NCBI RefSeq assembly: GCF_004339565.1
Contig: NZ_SMFZ01000002.1
Location: 3,410,001 to 3,474,000 of the forward strand
DNA: 64,000 nt
From: Pseudonocardia endophytica
Lineage (GTDB): Bacteria > Actinomycetota > Actinomycetes > Mycobacteriales > Pseudonocardiaceae
Reading direction: 5' to 3'
Numbering within the stretch: position 1 is the stretch's first letter; each line of letters starts with the position of its first letter. The translations under genes were made by a program, and so were the position numbers. This document shows positions 8,459 through 15,158 of the stretch, piece after piece. Below the pieces are notes generated by a model. The model had not been told where the DNA came from, did no database searches, and worked only from the letters and a program-made list of their open reading frames with translations.

Positions 8459-9796
8459 TCAGGCGCTGCTCGAGACCGGCTCGCCCCGGAGCTCCTGGTC
8501 GGCCGTCTCGCCGAGGACCAGGCCACAGATCAGGCTGATGACGGCGATGCCCGCCAGCATGATCCCGACCGCGAAGCCGCCGTAGGACGCGAGCAGTCCG
8601 GTGGCGATCAGTGGCGGGATGCCACCGCCGAGCACGCCGGCGATGTTGTAGGCCAGCCCCGCGCCGGTGTAGCGGTACCGCGTCGCGAACAGCTCGGGCA
8701 GGTAGGCACCAGCGGGGCCGTAGGCGATCGCGAAGATCACCAGCGTGACGGCCAGCCCGATCGCGAACCCGACGGTCCCCGAGCCGAGGACCGGGAACAC
8801 GAGCAGCGCCCACGGGATCGCGAGACCGTTGGCGACCATGATCATCCGTCTGCGGCCGTACCGGTCGGACAGGATCCCGGCGAGGACCGTCATGCCGGCG
8901 AAGAACACGGCGGCGACCATGCCGAGCGACAGGACGGTGATCCGGTCCAGCCCGGCGCCGTTCGGTGGCTTCGCCGTGCCGAACGTCGTGAAGAACGTCG
9001 TCCCCATGTAGAAGAACGCGAAGAACAGGGTCGCCATCCCCGCGCCGAGCAGGATCTCCCGCTTCTGGTCGCGGACGGCACCGGCGAACGGCAGCCCGGT
9101 GGGCGGCGCCGACGAGTCCTGCTCCTGCTGGCGCCGGAACACCGGCGTCTCCTCGATCCTCAGGCGCACGTACAGCCCGATGCCGACGAGCAGGATCGAC
9201 GCGATGAACGGGACGCGCCATCCGTAGTTGAGGAATGCCTCGTCGTCGAAGCCGATCAGCAGGCCGCTGAGCACGAACGTGCCGCTGGACAGGAAGAACG
9301 CGATGGCCGGACCCAGCTGCGGGAAGATCGCGTACAGCCCGCGCTTGCCCGGTGGGGCGTACTCGGCGGCCAGCAGCGTCGCGCCGGCCCACTCGCCGCC
9401 GACGGCGAAGCCCTGCAGGAAGCGCAGGATCACGAGGATGACGGGTGCGGCCACGCCGAGCGTCGCCGCACCGGGCAGCAGGCCGATCAGCACGGTCGCG
9501 ATGCCCATCAGCAGCAGCGTCGAGATCAGCGTGCGCTTGCGGCCGATCCGGTCGCCGTAGTGCCCGAACAGGATCGACCCGACGGGCCGGGCGAAGAACG
9601 CGACGGCGAACGTCGCGAACGACGCGACCGTGCCCGCCGCGGTGCCCAACGCCGGGAAGAACACCTTCGGGAACACCAGTGCCGCAGCGGTGCCGTAGAT
9701 GAAGAAGTCGTAGAACTCGATGGTCGTGCCCGCGCAGCTCGCGACGGCGACCCGTCGTCGCAGCCCTGCCGGGGACATCTCCTGTGCCTGGCTCAT
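8459..9796 (-). CDS. MHS-family MFS transporter (metabolite:H+ symporter)
   Basis: A 445-residue twelve-helix permease of the metabolite:H+ symporter group (proline/betaine ProP, shikimate ShiA, citrate and dicarboxylate carriers). Visible marks are the N-terminal TTIEFYDFFIYGTAAAL helix, GDRIGRKRTL between helices 2 and 3, RFLQGFAVGGEWAGA in helix 4 and the repeat motif SDRYGRRRMI in the second half. The ATG at 9796 is preceded by GGAGGGGGA, so this start is secure; the frame extends further upstream without a better site. The substrate cannot be read from sequence; a carboxylate linked to the neighbouring methylmalonyl-CoA or acid-degradation genes is plausible. An inverted repeat upstream (9854-9882) looks like an operator. 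Confidence 0.85.
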   Translation of the reverse strand: MSQAQEMSPAGLRRRVAVASCAGTTIEFYDFFIYGTAAALVFPKVFFPALGTAAGTVASFATFAVAFFARPVGSILFGHYGDRIGRKRTLISTLLLMGIATVLIGLLPGAATLGVAAPVILVILRFLQGFAVGGEWAGATLLAAEYAPPGKRGLYAIFPQLGPAIAFFLSSGTFVLSGLLIGFDDEAFLNYGWRVPFIASILLVGIGLYVRLRIEETPVFRRQQEQDSSAPPTGLPFAGAVRDQKREILLGAGMATLFFAFFYMGTTFFTTFGTAKPPNGAGLDRITVLSLGMVAAVFFAGMTVLAGILSDRYGRRRMIMVANGLAIPWALLVFPVLGSGTVGFAIGLAVTLVIFAIAYGPAGAYLPELFATRYRYTGAGLAYNIAGVLGGGIPPLIATGLLASYGGFAVGIMLAGIAVISLICGLVLGETADQELRGEPVSSSA

Positions 9797-9853
9797 GGAT
9801 TCCCCCTCCATGGTTGTCGGACGGCGTCGTCCGGCTGGACGTGATGTAGCACA

Positions 9854-9882
9854 CGTCGCTGACAATTCCTACAAAAGCGACG
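9854..9882 (-). promoter_or_regulatory. Operator-like inverted repeat upstream of the MHS transporter
   Basis: CGTCGCT (9854-9860) and AGCGACG (9876-9882) form a perfect 7-bp inverted repeat around an AT-rich 15-base centre, in otherwise GC-rich DNA, about 58 bases before the transporter ATG. On the minus strand TTGTAG and TTGTCA lie inside it as possible -35 elements, but no good -10 follows. No regulator gene is adjacent. Confidence 0.35.
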
Positions 9883-10047
9883 CAGCTGGTGCGACGAGCG
9901 CGGTGCCGGGGGAGCCTGCCGCCCGACCAGCGGTCGATCGGCGGTCACCCCCGGGGGTAGCCCTGGTACCGCGCCGCGGACGCGTTCGGCACCGGACTCG
10001 GTGGCCCAGCCGCCCGCGAGCGGGCGGTGGGCGACGGTCGGACGCGG

Positions 10048-10104
10048 CGAGATGCGGCTCGGCGGGCCGACGATGATCGTCGCGGCCCGGAGAACCGCAT
10101 CTCG
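10048..10104. repeat. 57-base nested hairpin in the gene-free stretch before yihY
   Basis: The outer arms CGAGATGCGG (10048-10057) and CCGCATCTCG (10095-10104) are perfectly complementary. Inside them GGGCC pairs with GGCCC, and GACGAT with ATCGTC around a single G, so the whole segment can fold into one long cruciform or RNA stem. A shorter hairpin, CCGCCCGC/GCGGGCGG (10010-10027), sits just upstream. The 9797-10223 stretch holds no believable gene. The structure lies in the leader of the YihY gene and could be a decayed palindromic element or a structured 5' region. Confidence 0.6.
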
Positions 10105-10108
10105 GCGG

Positions 10109-10207
10109 GGATCGCCCGACGATCGCGGCAACAGAGCGCCACGATCGAGCAGAACCGCCGGTCACCGCGGACACGCCGCGGACAGCGCAGGACAGAGCGG
10201 GCGATCC
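10109..10207. repeat. 10-bp inverted repeat just upstream of yihY
   Basis: GGATCGCCCG (10109-10118) and CGGGCGATCC (10198-10207) are perfect complements separated by 79 bases. The right arm ends 16 bases before the YihY ATG and would cover the ribosome-binding region when paired. It directly follows the nested hairpin at 10048-10104. It could be a remnant of a palindromic element or a leader structure; chance pairing is possible at this GC content. Confidence 0.4.
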
Positions 10208-10223
10208 GCCGCATCCTGGACCG

Positions 10224-11342
10224 ATGAGCGACGTATCCGAGGGCGCCCCGACCGTGGCGGAGCCCTCCGGTGCGCGGGCGGGCGCGACCGTGAAGCGCAC
10301 GCTCGTGCGCGCCTGGGACGACAACATCTTCTCCGAGTCGGCGGCGGCCGCGTTCTGGCAGACGCTGTCGCTGCCGCCGCTGCTGCTCGGTCTGCTCGGC
10401 AGCCTCGGCTACGTCGGGTCCTGGTTCGCGCCGAACACGCTGGATCTCGTGCGCGACGAGATCCTGCACGTCGCGGACGGCGTGTTCAGTGGGGACGCGG
10501 TGCACGAGGTGATCGCGCCGACCGTCGACTCGATCCTCACGACCGGCCGCAGCGAGCTGGTCAGCCTCGGGTTCGTGATCTCGCTGTGGTCCGGGTCGTC
10601 GGCGATGTCGTCGTTCGTGGACGCGATCACCCGCGCGCACGACCAGTACGGCGTGCGGAACCCGATCTGGCAGCGGACGCTCGCGCTGCTGCTCTACGTC
10701 GTCGGGCTCGTCGTCGGGATCGTGGCGCTGCCGCTGCTCGCTCTCGGACCGGACCGGATCACCCGGCTGCTGCCGGGTGCGTGGCAGGACGATGTCACGT
10801 CGCTGATCGGCTGGATGTACTACCCGGTGCTCGGCGTCGGGCTCGTACTGGCGCTGACCACGCTCTACCGGCTCGCCCTCCCGGCGAAGCCGCCGTGGCG
10901 GCGCGGGCTGCCGGGTGCGCTGCTGGCCGCCGTCGTGTTCCTGGTCGGCGTGACCGGGCTGCGGGTCTACCTGAGCGCGATCACGACGACCGGCTACACG
11001 TACGGCGCCCTGGCCGCGCCGATCGCGTTCCTGCTGGCCGCCTTCTTCATCGGGTTCGCGGTCGTGATCGGAGCGCACCTGAACGCGTCGATCCAGCACT
11101 TCCACCCGATGCCGCTCAAGGACCGGCGCGGGGTGGTGGAGCAGCCTCCGCCGCGGGAGACCGGGACGGTGCGGCTGCCGTCCGACGAGCCCGTGCCGGG
11201 AGGAACGGCCGCGCAGGACGCACCACCTGGCACGACGGCGCCGGCTCCCGAGCCGCCGGCCACGTCGCCGCAGGATGCGCCGTCCGGCGGTGCGACGCGG
11301 AGGCTGCCCGCGACCCCGTCGCCGCGCCCGACCGGGTCCTGA
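10224..11342 (+). CDS. YihY/BrkB-family inner-membrane protein
   Basis: A 372-residue member of the YihY/virulence factor BrkB family, once mislabelled ribonuclease BN. About six membrane segments span residues 45-295, with the family motif SLGFVISLWSGSSAMSSF in helix 3 and an RAHD loop after it. The first 30 residues and a Pro/Thr/Ala-rich tail of about 75 residues are hydrophilic and probably cytoplasmic. The molecular function is not established for the family. It reads away from the transporter behind the structured 9.8-10.2 kb region and ends 3 bases before the convergent aldolase gene stop, with no clear terminator. Confidence 0.82.
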   Translation: MSDVSEGAPTVAEPSGARAGATVKRTLVRAWDDNIFSESAAAAFWQTLSLPPLLLGLLGSLGYVGSWFAPNTLDLVRDEILHVADGVFSGDAVHEVIAPTVDSILTTGRSELVSLGFVISLWSGSSAMSSFVDAITRAHDQYGVRNPIWQRTLALLLYVVGLVVGIVALPLLALGPDRITRLLPGAWQDDVTSLIGWMYYPVLGVGLVLALTTLYRLALPAKPPWRRGLPGALLAAVVFLVGVTGLRVYLSAITTTGYTYGALAAPIAFLLAAFFIGFAVVIGAHLNASIQHFHPMPLKDRRGVVEQPPPRETGTVRLPSDEPVPGGTAAQDAPPGTTAPAPEPPATSPQDAPSGGATRRLPATPSPRPTGS

Positions 11343-11345
11343 GTC

Positions 11346-12083
11346 TCAGCCGAGCCCGCCCGGGCGGCTGCGGGCGAGCGCCTCGGTCGCCGCCGCGCGC
11401 AGCAGGGCGTGCTCGGCGGACAGCCCGAAGAAGGTGAACCCCAGCGACCGGTAGCGGTGCAGGTTCTCCGGCCCCGCACACCAGATGCCGGCCGGCACCC
11501 CGGCCGCCCGGCACGCGTCGGTGATCCGGGACAGCAGCGCGTCGTACTCCGGGTCGCCGTGCTGGGCGGCCAGCTCCATGCCGTGCGCCAGCGCCAGGTC
11601 GGACGGCCCGACGAAGATCGCGTCCAGCCCGTCGACGACCAGGATCTCCTCCAGCGCCTCGACGGCCTCGCGGGTCTCCACCATCACGACGCACCGCCCC
11701 GGCGCCGCCGTGTCGCGGCCGTGCCAGCCCAGCCGCGTCGGCCCGTAGCTGCGACGACCGCGGGGCGGGTAGTGGCAGGCGGCCACGGCCGCGGAGGCCT
11801 CGGCGGCCGAGTTCACCAGCGGGACGATCACGCCGTCGGCGCCACGGTCCAGCGCCGCGGCGACGGGCTCGTCACCGTGCCCCGGAACCCGGACCAGCGC
11901 ACGGGTACCGGTGGCGGACAACGCCTGCAGCATGCCGAGCAGCGCGTCCTCGCCGATCAGCCCGTGCTGGGCGTCGATCACCACCATGTCGAAGCCGACG
12001 GACCCGACCACCTCGGCCGTCGCGGGGGAGGGGAGCTGGAGCCAGCCGCCGACGAGGTCCGAGTCGAAGCGTAGTTCGTCCAT
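11346..12083 (-). CDS. HpcH/HpaI-family aldolase
   Basis: A 245-residue class II (metal-dependent) aldolase of the HpcH/HpaI/CitE TIM-barrel family, which cleaves 4-hydroxy-2-oxo acids to pyruvate and an aldehyde. The family features are VVIDAQHGLIG near residue 32, ALVRVPGHGDEP near 60, MVETREAVEALEEI near 130 (metal-binding Glu) and GLDAIFVGPSDLALAHGM near 150 (metal-binding Asp). The ATG at 12083 lies about 50 bases from the divergent dehydrogenase start, so the two genes probably share a control region. Its substrate is unknown. Confidence 0.85.
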   Translation of the reverse strand: MDELRFDSDLVGGWLQLPSPATAEVVGSVGFDMVVIDAQHGLIGEDALLGMLQALSATGTRALVRVPGHGDEPVAAALDRGADGVIVPLVNSAAEASAAVAACHYPPRGRRSYGPTRLGWHGRDTAAPGRCVVMVETREAVEALEEILVVDGLDAIFVGPSDLALAHGMELAAQHGDPEYDALLSRITDACRAAGVPAGIWCAGPENLHRYRSLGFTFFGLSAEHALLRAAATEALARSRPGGLG

Positions 12084-12133
12084 ACCCCGGCACTGTGCCT
12101 CATCGCGGCGCCGGGTGCGGGCATGATGCGGGC

Positions 12134-12961
12134 ATGTACGTGATGGACGTCCCGGCCCGTCCGGTGGTCGGGATCCTGCACCCCGGCACGATGGGGGCCG
12201 CGCTCGGATCCGCGCTCAAGGCCCGTGCCGGCGCCGTGATCTGGGCCGACGCCGGCCGCTCGCACCCGACGGCGAAGCGGGCCGAGATCGCCGACCTGCA
12301 GGCCGTCCCGGACGTCGCGGAGCTGGCCCGGCGGGCGCACGTGATCGTCTCGATCTGCCCGCCGCACGCGGCCCGGGACGTCGCGGCGGAGGTCGCGGCC
12401 GGGCTCGGCGACCGCGCGGAGCGCCCGCTCTACGTGGACGCGAACGCCGTGTCCCCGGCGACCGTCGCGGAGATCGACCGGGTGCTGGGAGCCGGCACGG
12501 TCTGCGACGGCGCCGTGATCGGGCCACCGGCGTGGGAGCGCGGGACGACCGTGCTGTGGCTGTCCGGCCCCGGCGCGGCCGTCGCGGCCGGGCTGTTCGA
12601 GGGCTCCCCGTTCGACGCCCGCGTGCTCACCGGGCGGGCGGGCGACAGCACCATCGGCACGGCGAGCGGGCTCAAGGCGTGCTTCGCGTTGCAGAGCAAG
12701 GCGTTGCCGACGGTCTGGCTGGCGCTGGCGGAGGCCGCGGAACGTTACGGGGTCACCGACGAGCTGCGGGGCGAGCTGGACCGCGCGGGCGTCGGGTTCG
12801 AGTCGGCGCTGGCCGACGTGCGCGCGAAGGCGGCGTCCAAGGGCTGGCGCTGGGTGGGGGAGATGGAGGAGGCCGCGGACGCGCTGGCCGCCGTCGACGT
12901 GCCGGACGGCTTCTCCCGGGCCGCCGCGGAGCTCTACCGGCGGGCCGGCGAACGCGGCTGA
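12134..12961 (+). CDS. NAD(P)-binding 6PGDH/3-hydroxyisobutyrate dehydrogenase-like protein (DUF1932)
   Basis: A 275-residue protein with an N-terminal Rossmann segment, VVGILHPGTMGAALGSALKA, the 6-phosphogluconate/hydroxyisobutyrate dehydrogenase fingerprint with HP in place of the usual GxG. ICPPHAARDVA follows, then a helical C-terminal domain (GLKACFALQSKALPTVWLAL) of the DUF1932 type. Lys164 or a nearby Lys would be the catalytic residue by analogy. ATG 12134 is chosen; ATG 12143 is also possible. The gene is divergent from the aldolase, which suggests joint work on a hydroxy acid. Confidence 0.75.
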   Translation: MYVMDVPARPVVGILHPGTMGAALGSALKARAGAVIWADAGRSHPTAKRAEIADLQAVPDVAELARRAHVIVSICPPHAARDVAAEVAAGLGDRAERPLYVDANAVSPATVAEIDRVLGAGTVCDGAVIGPPAWERGTTVLWLSGPGAAVAAGLFEGSPFDARVLTGRAGDSTIGTASGLKACFALQSKALPTVWLALAEAAERYGVTDELRGELDRAGVGFESALADVRAKAASKGWRWVGEMEEAADALAAVDVPDGFSRAAAELYRRAGERG

Positions 12962-13007
12962 GCCGTCCGGTGCACCGGCTCACGTCCCTGCCGGTCCGCC
13001 CGGCCGG

Positions 13008-13565
13008 TCAGGCGTTCCGCCGGGTCCGGAGACCGTCCAGGTCGTCCTTGGCCAGCGCCTGCCAGAACCGCAGCGCCGCGTGCTCCATCTCCAGCCCGAG
13101 CTCGAGCGTGATCATGCGGGGCTGCGCGAAGTCCGCATCGCCGAACCGCTCGACCATCCGCTCGTACTCGGCGATCCGTGCCCGGTGCTGCGCGATCTGC
13201 TCCTCGGCCAAGCGCGGCACGTCGCCGGGTGAGCCGACCTCGTTGAAGAAGAGCTTGAGCTCGGCGACGTCGCGCATCTGGAAGTGCTCGTCGGTCGGGG
13301 CGGAGAGCCAGTCGCGCAACGCGTCCCGGCCGTCGTCGGTCAGCGAGTACGTCTTGCGGCGCCGCCCGCCGTGCTCGTTCTCGCACTCCAGGAGGCCGCC
13401 CGCGGTGAGGCGGTCCGGCTCGTTGTAGAGCTGCGCGTGCGGGAAGTGCCAGAAGTAGCCGACCGAGCGCCCGACGGCCCGCTTCAGGTCGTACGGGGTC
13501 GACGGCCCGCGCAGGGCGATCATCCCGAGCACGACATAGGACGTCGTGGACAGTCGCACCGCCAT
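13008..13565 (-). CDS. PadR-family transcriptional regulator
   Basis: A 185-residue PadR protein: an N-terminal winged helix (STTSYVVLGMIALRGPSTPYDLKRAV, LYNEPDRLTAGGLLE, RRRKTYSLTDDGRDAL) and a C-terminal helical dimerisation domain from about residue 95. PadR proteins usually repress degradation genes and release DNA on binding an aromatic acid or CoA ester. It is divergent from the CoA ligase gene with a 78-base gap that contains a palindrome (13608-13632), so it very likely controls the operon at 13644-20817 and itself. The start is the ATG at 13565. Confidence 0.87.
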   Translation of the reverse strand: MAVRLSTTSYVVLGMIALRGPSTPYDLKRAVGRSVGYFWHFPHAQLYNEPDRLTAGGLLECENEHGGRRRKTYSLTDDGRDALRDWLSAPTDEHFQMRDVAELKLFFNEVGSPGDVPRLAEEQIAQHRARIAEYERMVERFGDADFAQPRMITLELGLEMEHAALRFWQALAKDDLDGLRTRRNA

Positions 13566-13607
13566 GCACGGCACCCTATCGCCTCTTGCGGCACCGACAC
13601 TCTCCTC

Positions 13608-13632
13608 CATATGGTCTGTTTCAGACGGTATG
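13608..13632. promoter_or_regulatory. Palindromic PadR operator candidate
   Basis: A 25-base palindrome: CATA..GTCTG, a TTT centre, then CAGAC..TATG, with 9 of 11 positions complementary. It is AT-richer than its surroundings. It sits between the divergent padR and CoA ligase genes, 11 bases before the ligase GTG, and overlaps its likely promoter or leader. PadR sites are typically of this size and symmetry. Confidence 0.65.
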
Positions 13633-13643
13633 AGGGAGACGTT

Positions 13644-15158
13644 GTGGATCTGGCGACCACGCTGCGGTGGACGGCCGAGCGCCACCCGGACCGGGCCGCG
13701 GTGTCCGGGGTGGGGCGCACGCTCACCTACGCCGCCTGGGTCTCCCGCGTGAGCCGGCTGGCGCACGCGCTGCGGGCGGCCGGCGTCGGGCCGGGGGACC
13801 GGGTCGTGCTGTCCATGACCGGCGGTGAGCCGCTCGCGTCGCTGATCCTGGCCGCGCAGACGCTCGGCGCGGTGCCGGTGCCGCTGTCCACCCGATTCGG
13901 GGTCGACGAGCTGGCCTACTGCGTCGGCGACTCCGGCGCGGTCCTGGCGGTCACCGACGAGGCCCAGGCCGGCCGGACGGCCGCGGCCGTCGGGGACGTG
14001 CCGCTGCGGACGGCCGCCGAGCTCGACCGCGCCGCCGACGGGCATCCGGACGCCGCGCCCGGCCCGCCGCCGTCCGAGCAGGACACCGCCGTCGTGCTCT
14101 ACACCTCCGGCACCACCGGTCGCCCGAAGGGCGTGCCGCGCACACATCGCGCCGAGCGCACCGCCGCCGTCGCACACGCCGTGCAGACCCGGCAGGCGCA
14201 GGGCGAGCGCGTGCTCGGCGTGATGCCGCTGTTCCACACGATGGGCCTGCGGACCCTGGTCTGCTCGATCGTCGTCGGCGGGACGTGGGTCGGGCAGCCG
14301 GTGTTCGACGCGGCCGGGACCGTCGAACTGCTCAGGGCCGAGCGGGTCTCGTCGCTCTACCTGGTCCCGACGATGTTCTGGTCCCTGCTGCGCGCCGGTG
14401 GACTCGATCATGCCTCGGAGCTGCGGAAGCTCGCGTACGCGGGAGCCGCGATGACGCCGTCGCTGGCCGAGGAGCTGGCCGGCGTCGTGCGGCCGGAGTC
14501 GTTCGTGAACCACTTCGGGTCCACCGAGGTCTACACGTTCACCGTGCACCCGGACGCCGCCGGGAAGCCGGGCTGCGCCGGGCGGGCCGGGATCTTCTCC
14601 CGGGTCCGGCTCGTGGCGCCGGAGCCGGGTGCGCCGCCGGACACCGAGGTCGCGCCGGGGGAGCAGGGCCAGGTGATCGCGTCGCTGGACAGTCCCGAGG
14701 CGTTCGCCGGCTACTGGCGGCGCCCGGACGCGGACGCGAAGGCCATCCGCGACGGCTGGTACTACACCGGCGATCTCGCCGTCGCCGACGCCGACGGCGA
14801 CCTCTGGGTGTCCGGCCGGGTGGACGACATGATCAACTCGGGTGGCGAGAACGTCTACCCGGACGAGATCGAGGCGGCGCTGGCCCGCTCTCCCGAGATC
14901 GACGACGTGTGCGTCGCAGGCCTGCCCGACGAGCGCTGGGGGCAGGCGGTCACCGCGTTCGTCGTGCCGGTCGCGGGTGCGGACCCGGCGGTCACGGCCG
15001 AGAAGGCGATGGCGTTCGCCCGCGAGACGCTGCCGTCGCTGAAGCGCCCCAAGCGGATCGTCGCGGTCGACGCGATCCCGCGCTCGGGCGTGGGCAAGAC
15101 GCTGCGACGGGTGCTGGTCGCCGGCGACTTCGAGGCGCGGGGTGAGGCGCGTGGCTGA
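13644..15158 (+). CDS. Aryl/furoyl-CoA ligase (adenylate-forming)
   Basis: A 504-residue AMP-forming acyl-CoA synthetase in the 4-chlorobenzoate/benzoate CoA-ligase subgroup, activating a carboxylic acid to its CoA ester. The P-loop VVLYTSGTTGRPKG lies near residue 150, MPLFHTMGLRTL near 195, the YYTGDLA and GRVDDMINSGGENVYP hinge near 373-402, and the catalytic C-terminal Lys in GVGKTLRR near 485. GTG 13644 is preferred because GAGGGAG lies 5 bases upstream; an earlier in-frame ATG at 13611 would fall inside the palindrome. It overlaps the hydroxylase large subunit by 8 bases. With the next genes it resembles HmfD (2-furoyl-CoA synthetase) of the 2-furoate pathway; a benzoate-type substrate is the alternative. 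Confidence 0.85.
   Translation: MDLATTLRWTAERHPDRAAVSGVGRTLTYAAWVSRVSRLAHALRAAGVGPGDRVVLSMTGGEPLASLILAAQTLGAVPVPLSTRFGVDELAYCVGDSGAVLAVTDEAQAGRTAAAVGDVPLRTAAELDRAADGHPDAAPGPPPSEQDTAVVLYTSGTTGRPKGVPRTHRAERTAAVAHAVQTRQAQGERVLGVMPLFHTMGLRTLVCSIVVGGTWVGQPVFDAAGTVELLRAERVSSLYLVPTMFWSLLRAGGLDHASELRKLAYAGAAMTPSLAEELAGVVRPESFVNHFGSTEVYTFTVHPDAAGKPGCAGRAGIFSRVRLVAPEPGAPPDTEVAPGEQGQVIASLDSPEAFAGYWRRPDADAKAIRDGWYYTGDLAVADADGDLWVSGRVDDMINSGGENVYPDEIEAALARSPEIDDVCVAGLPDERWGQAVTAFVVPVAGADPAVTAEKAMAFARETLPSLKRPKRIVAVDAIPRSGVGKTLRRVLVAGDFEARGEARG

Noticed and set aside
7368..9854. Long minus-strand reading frame across meaB and the transporter gene
   Set aside because: It is antisense to meaB and out of frame with the transporter; its Arg/Gly/Pro-rich product matches no family. 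GC-rich DNA gives many such open frames.
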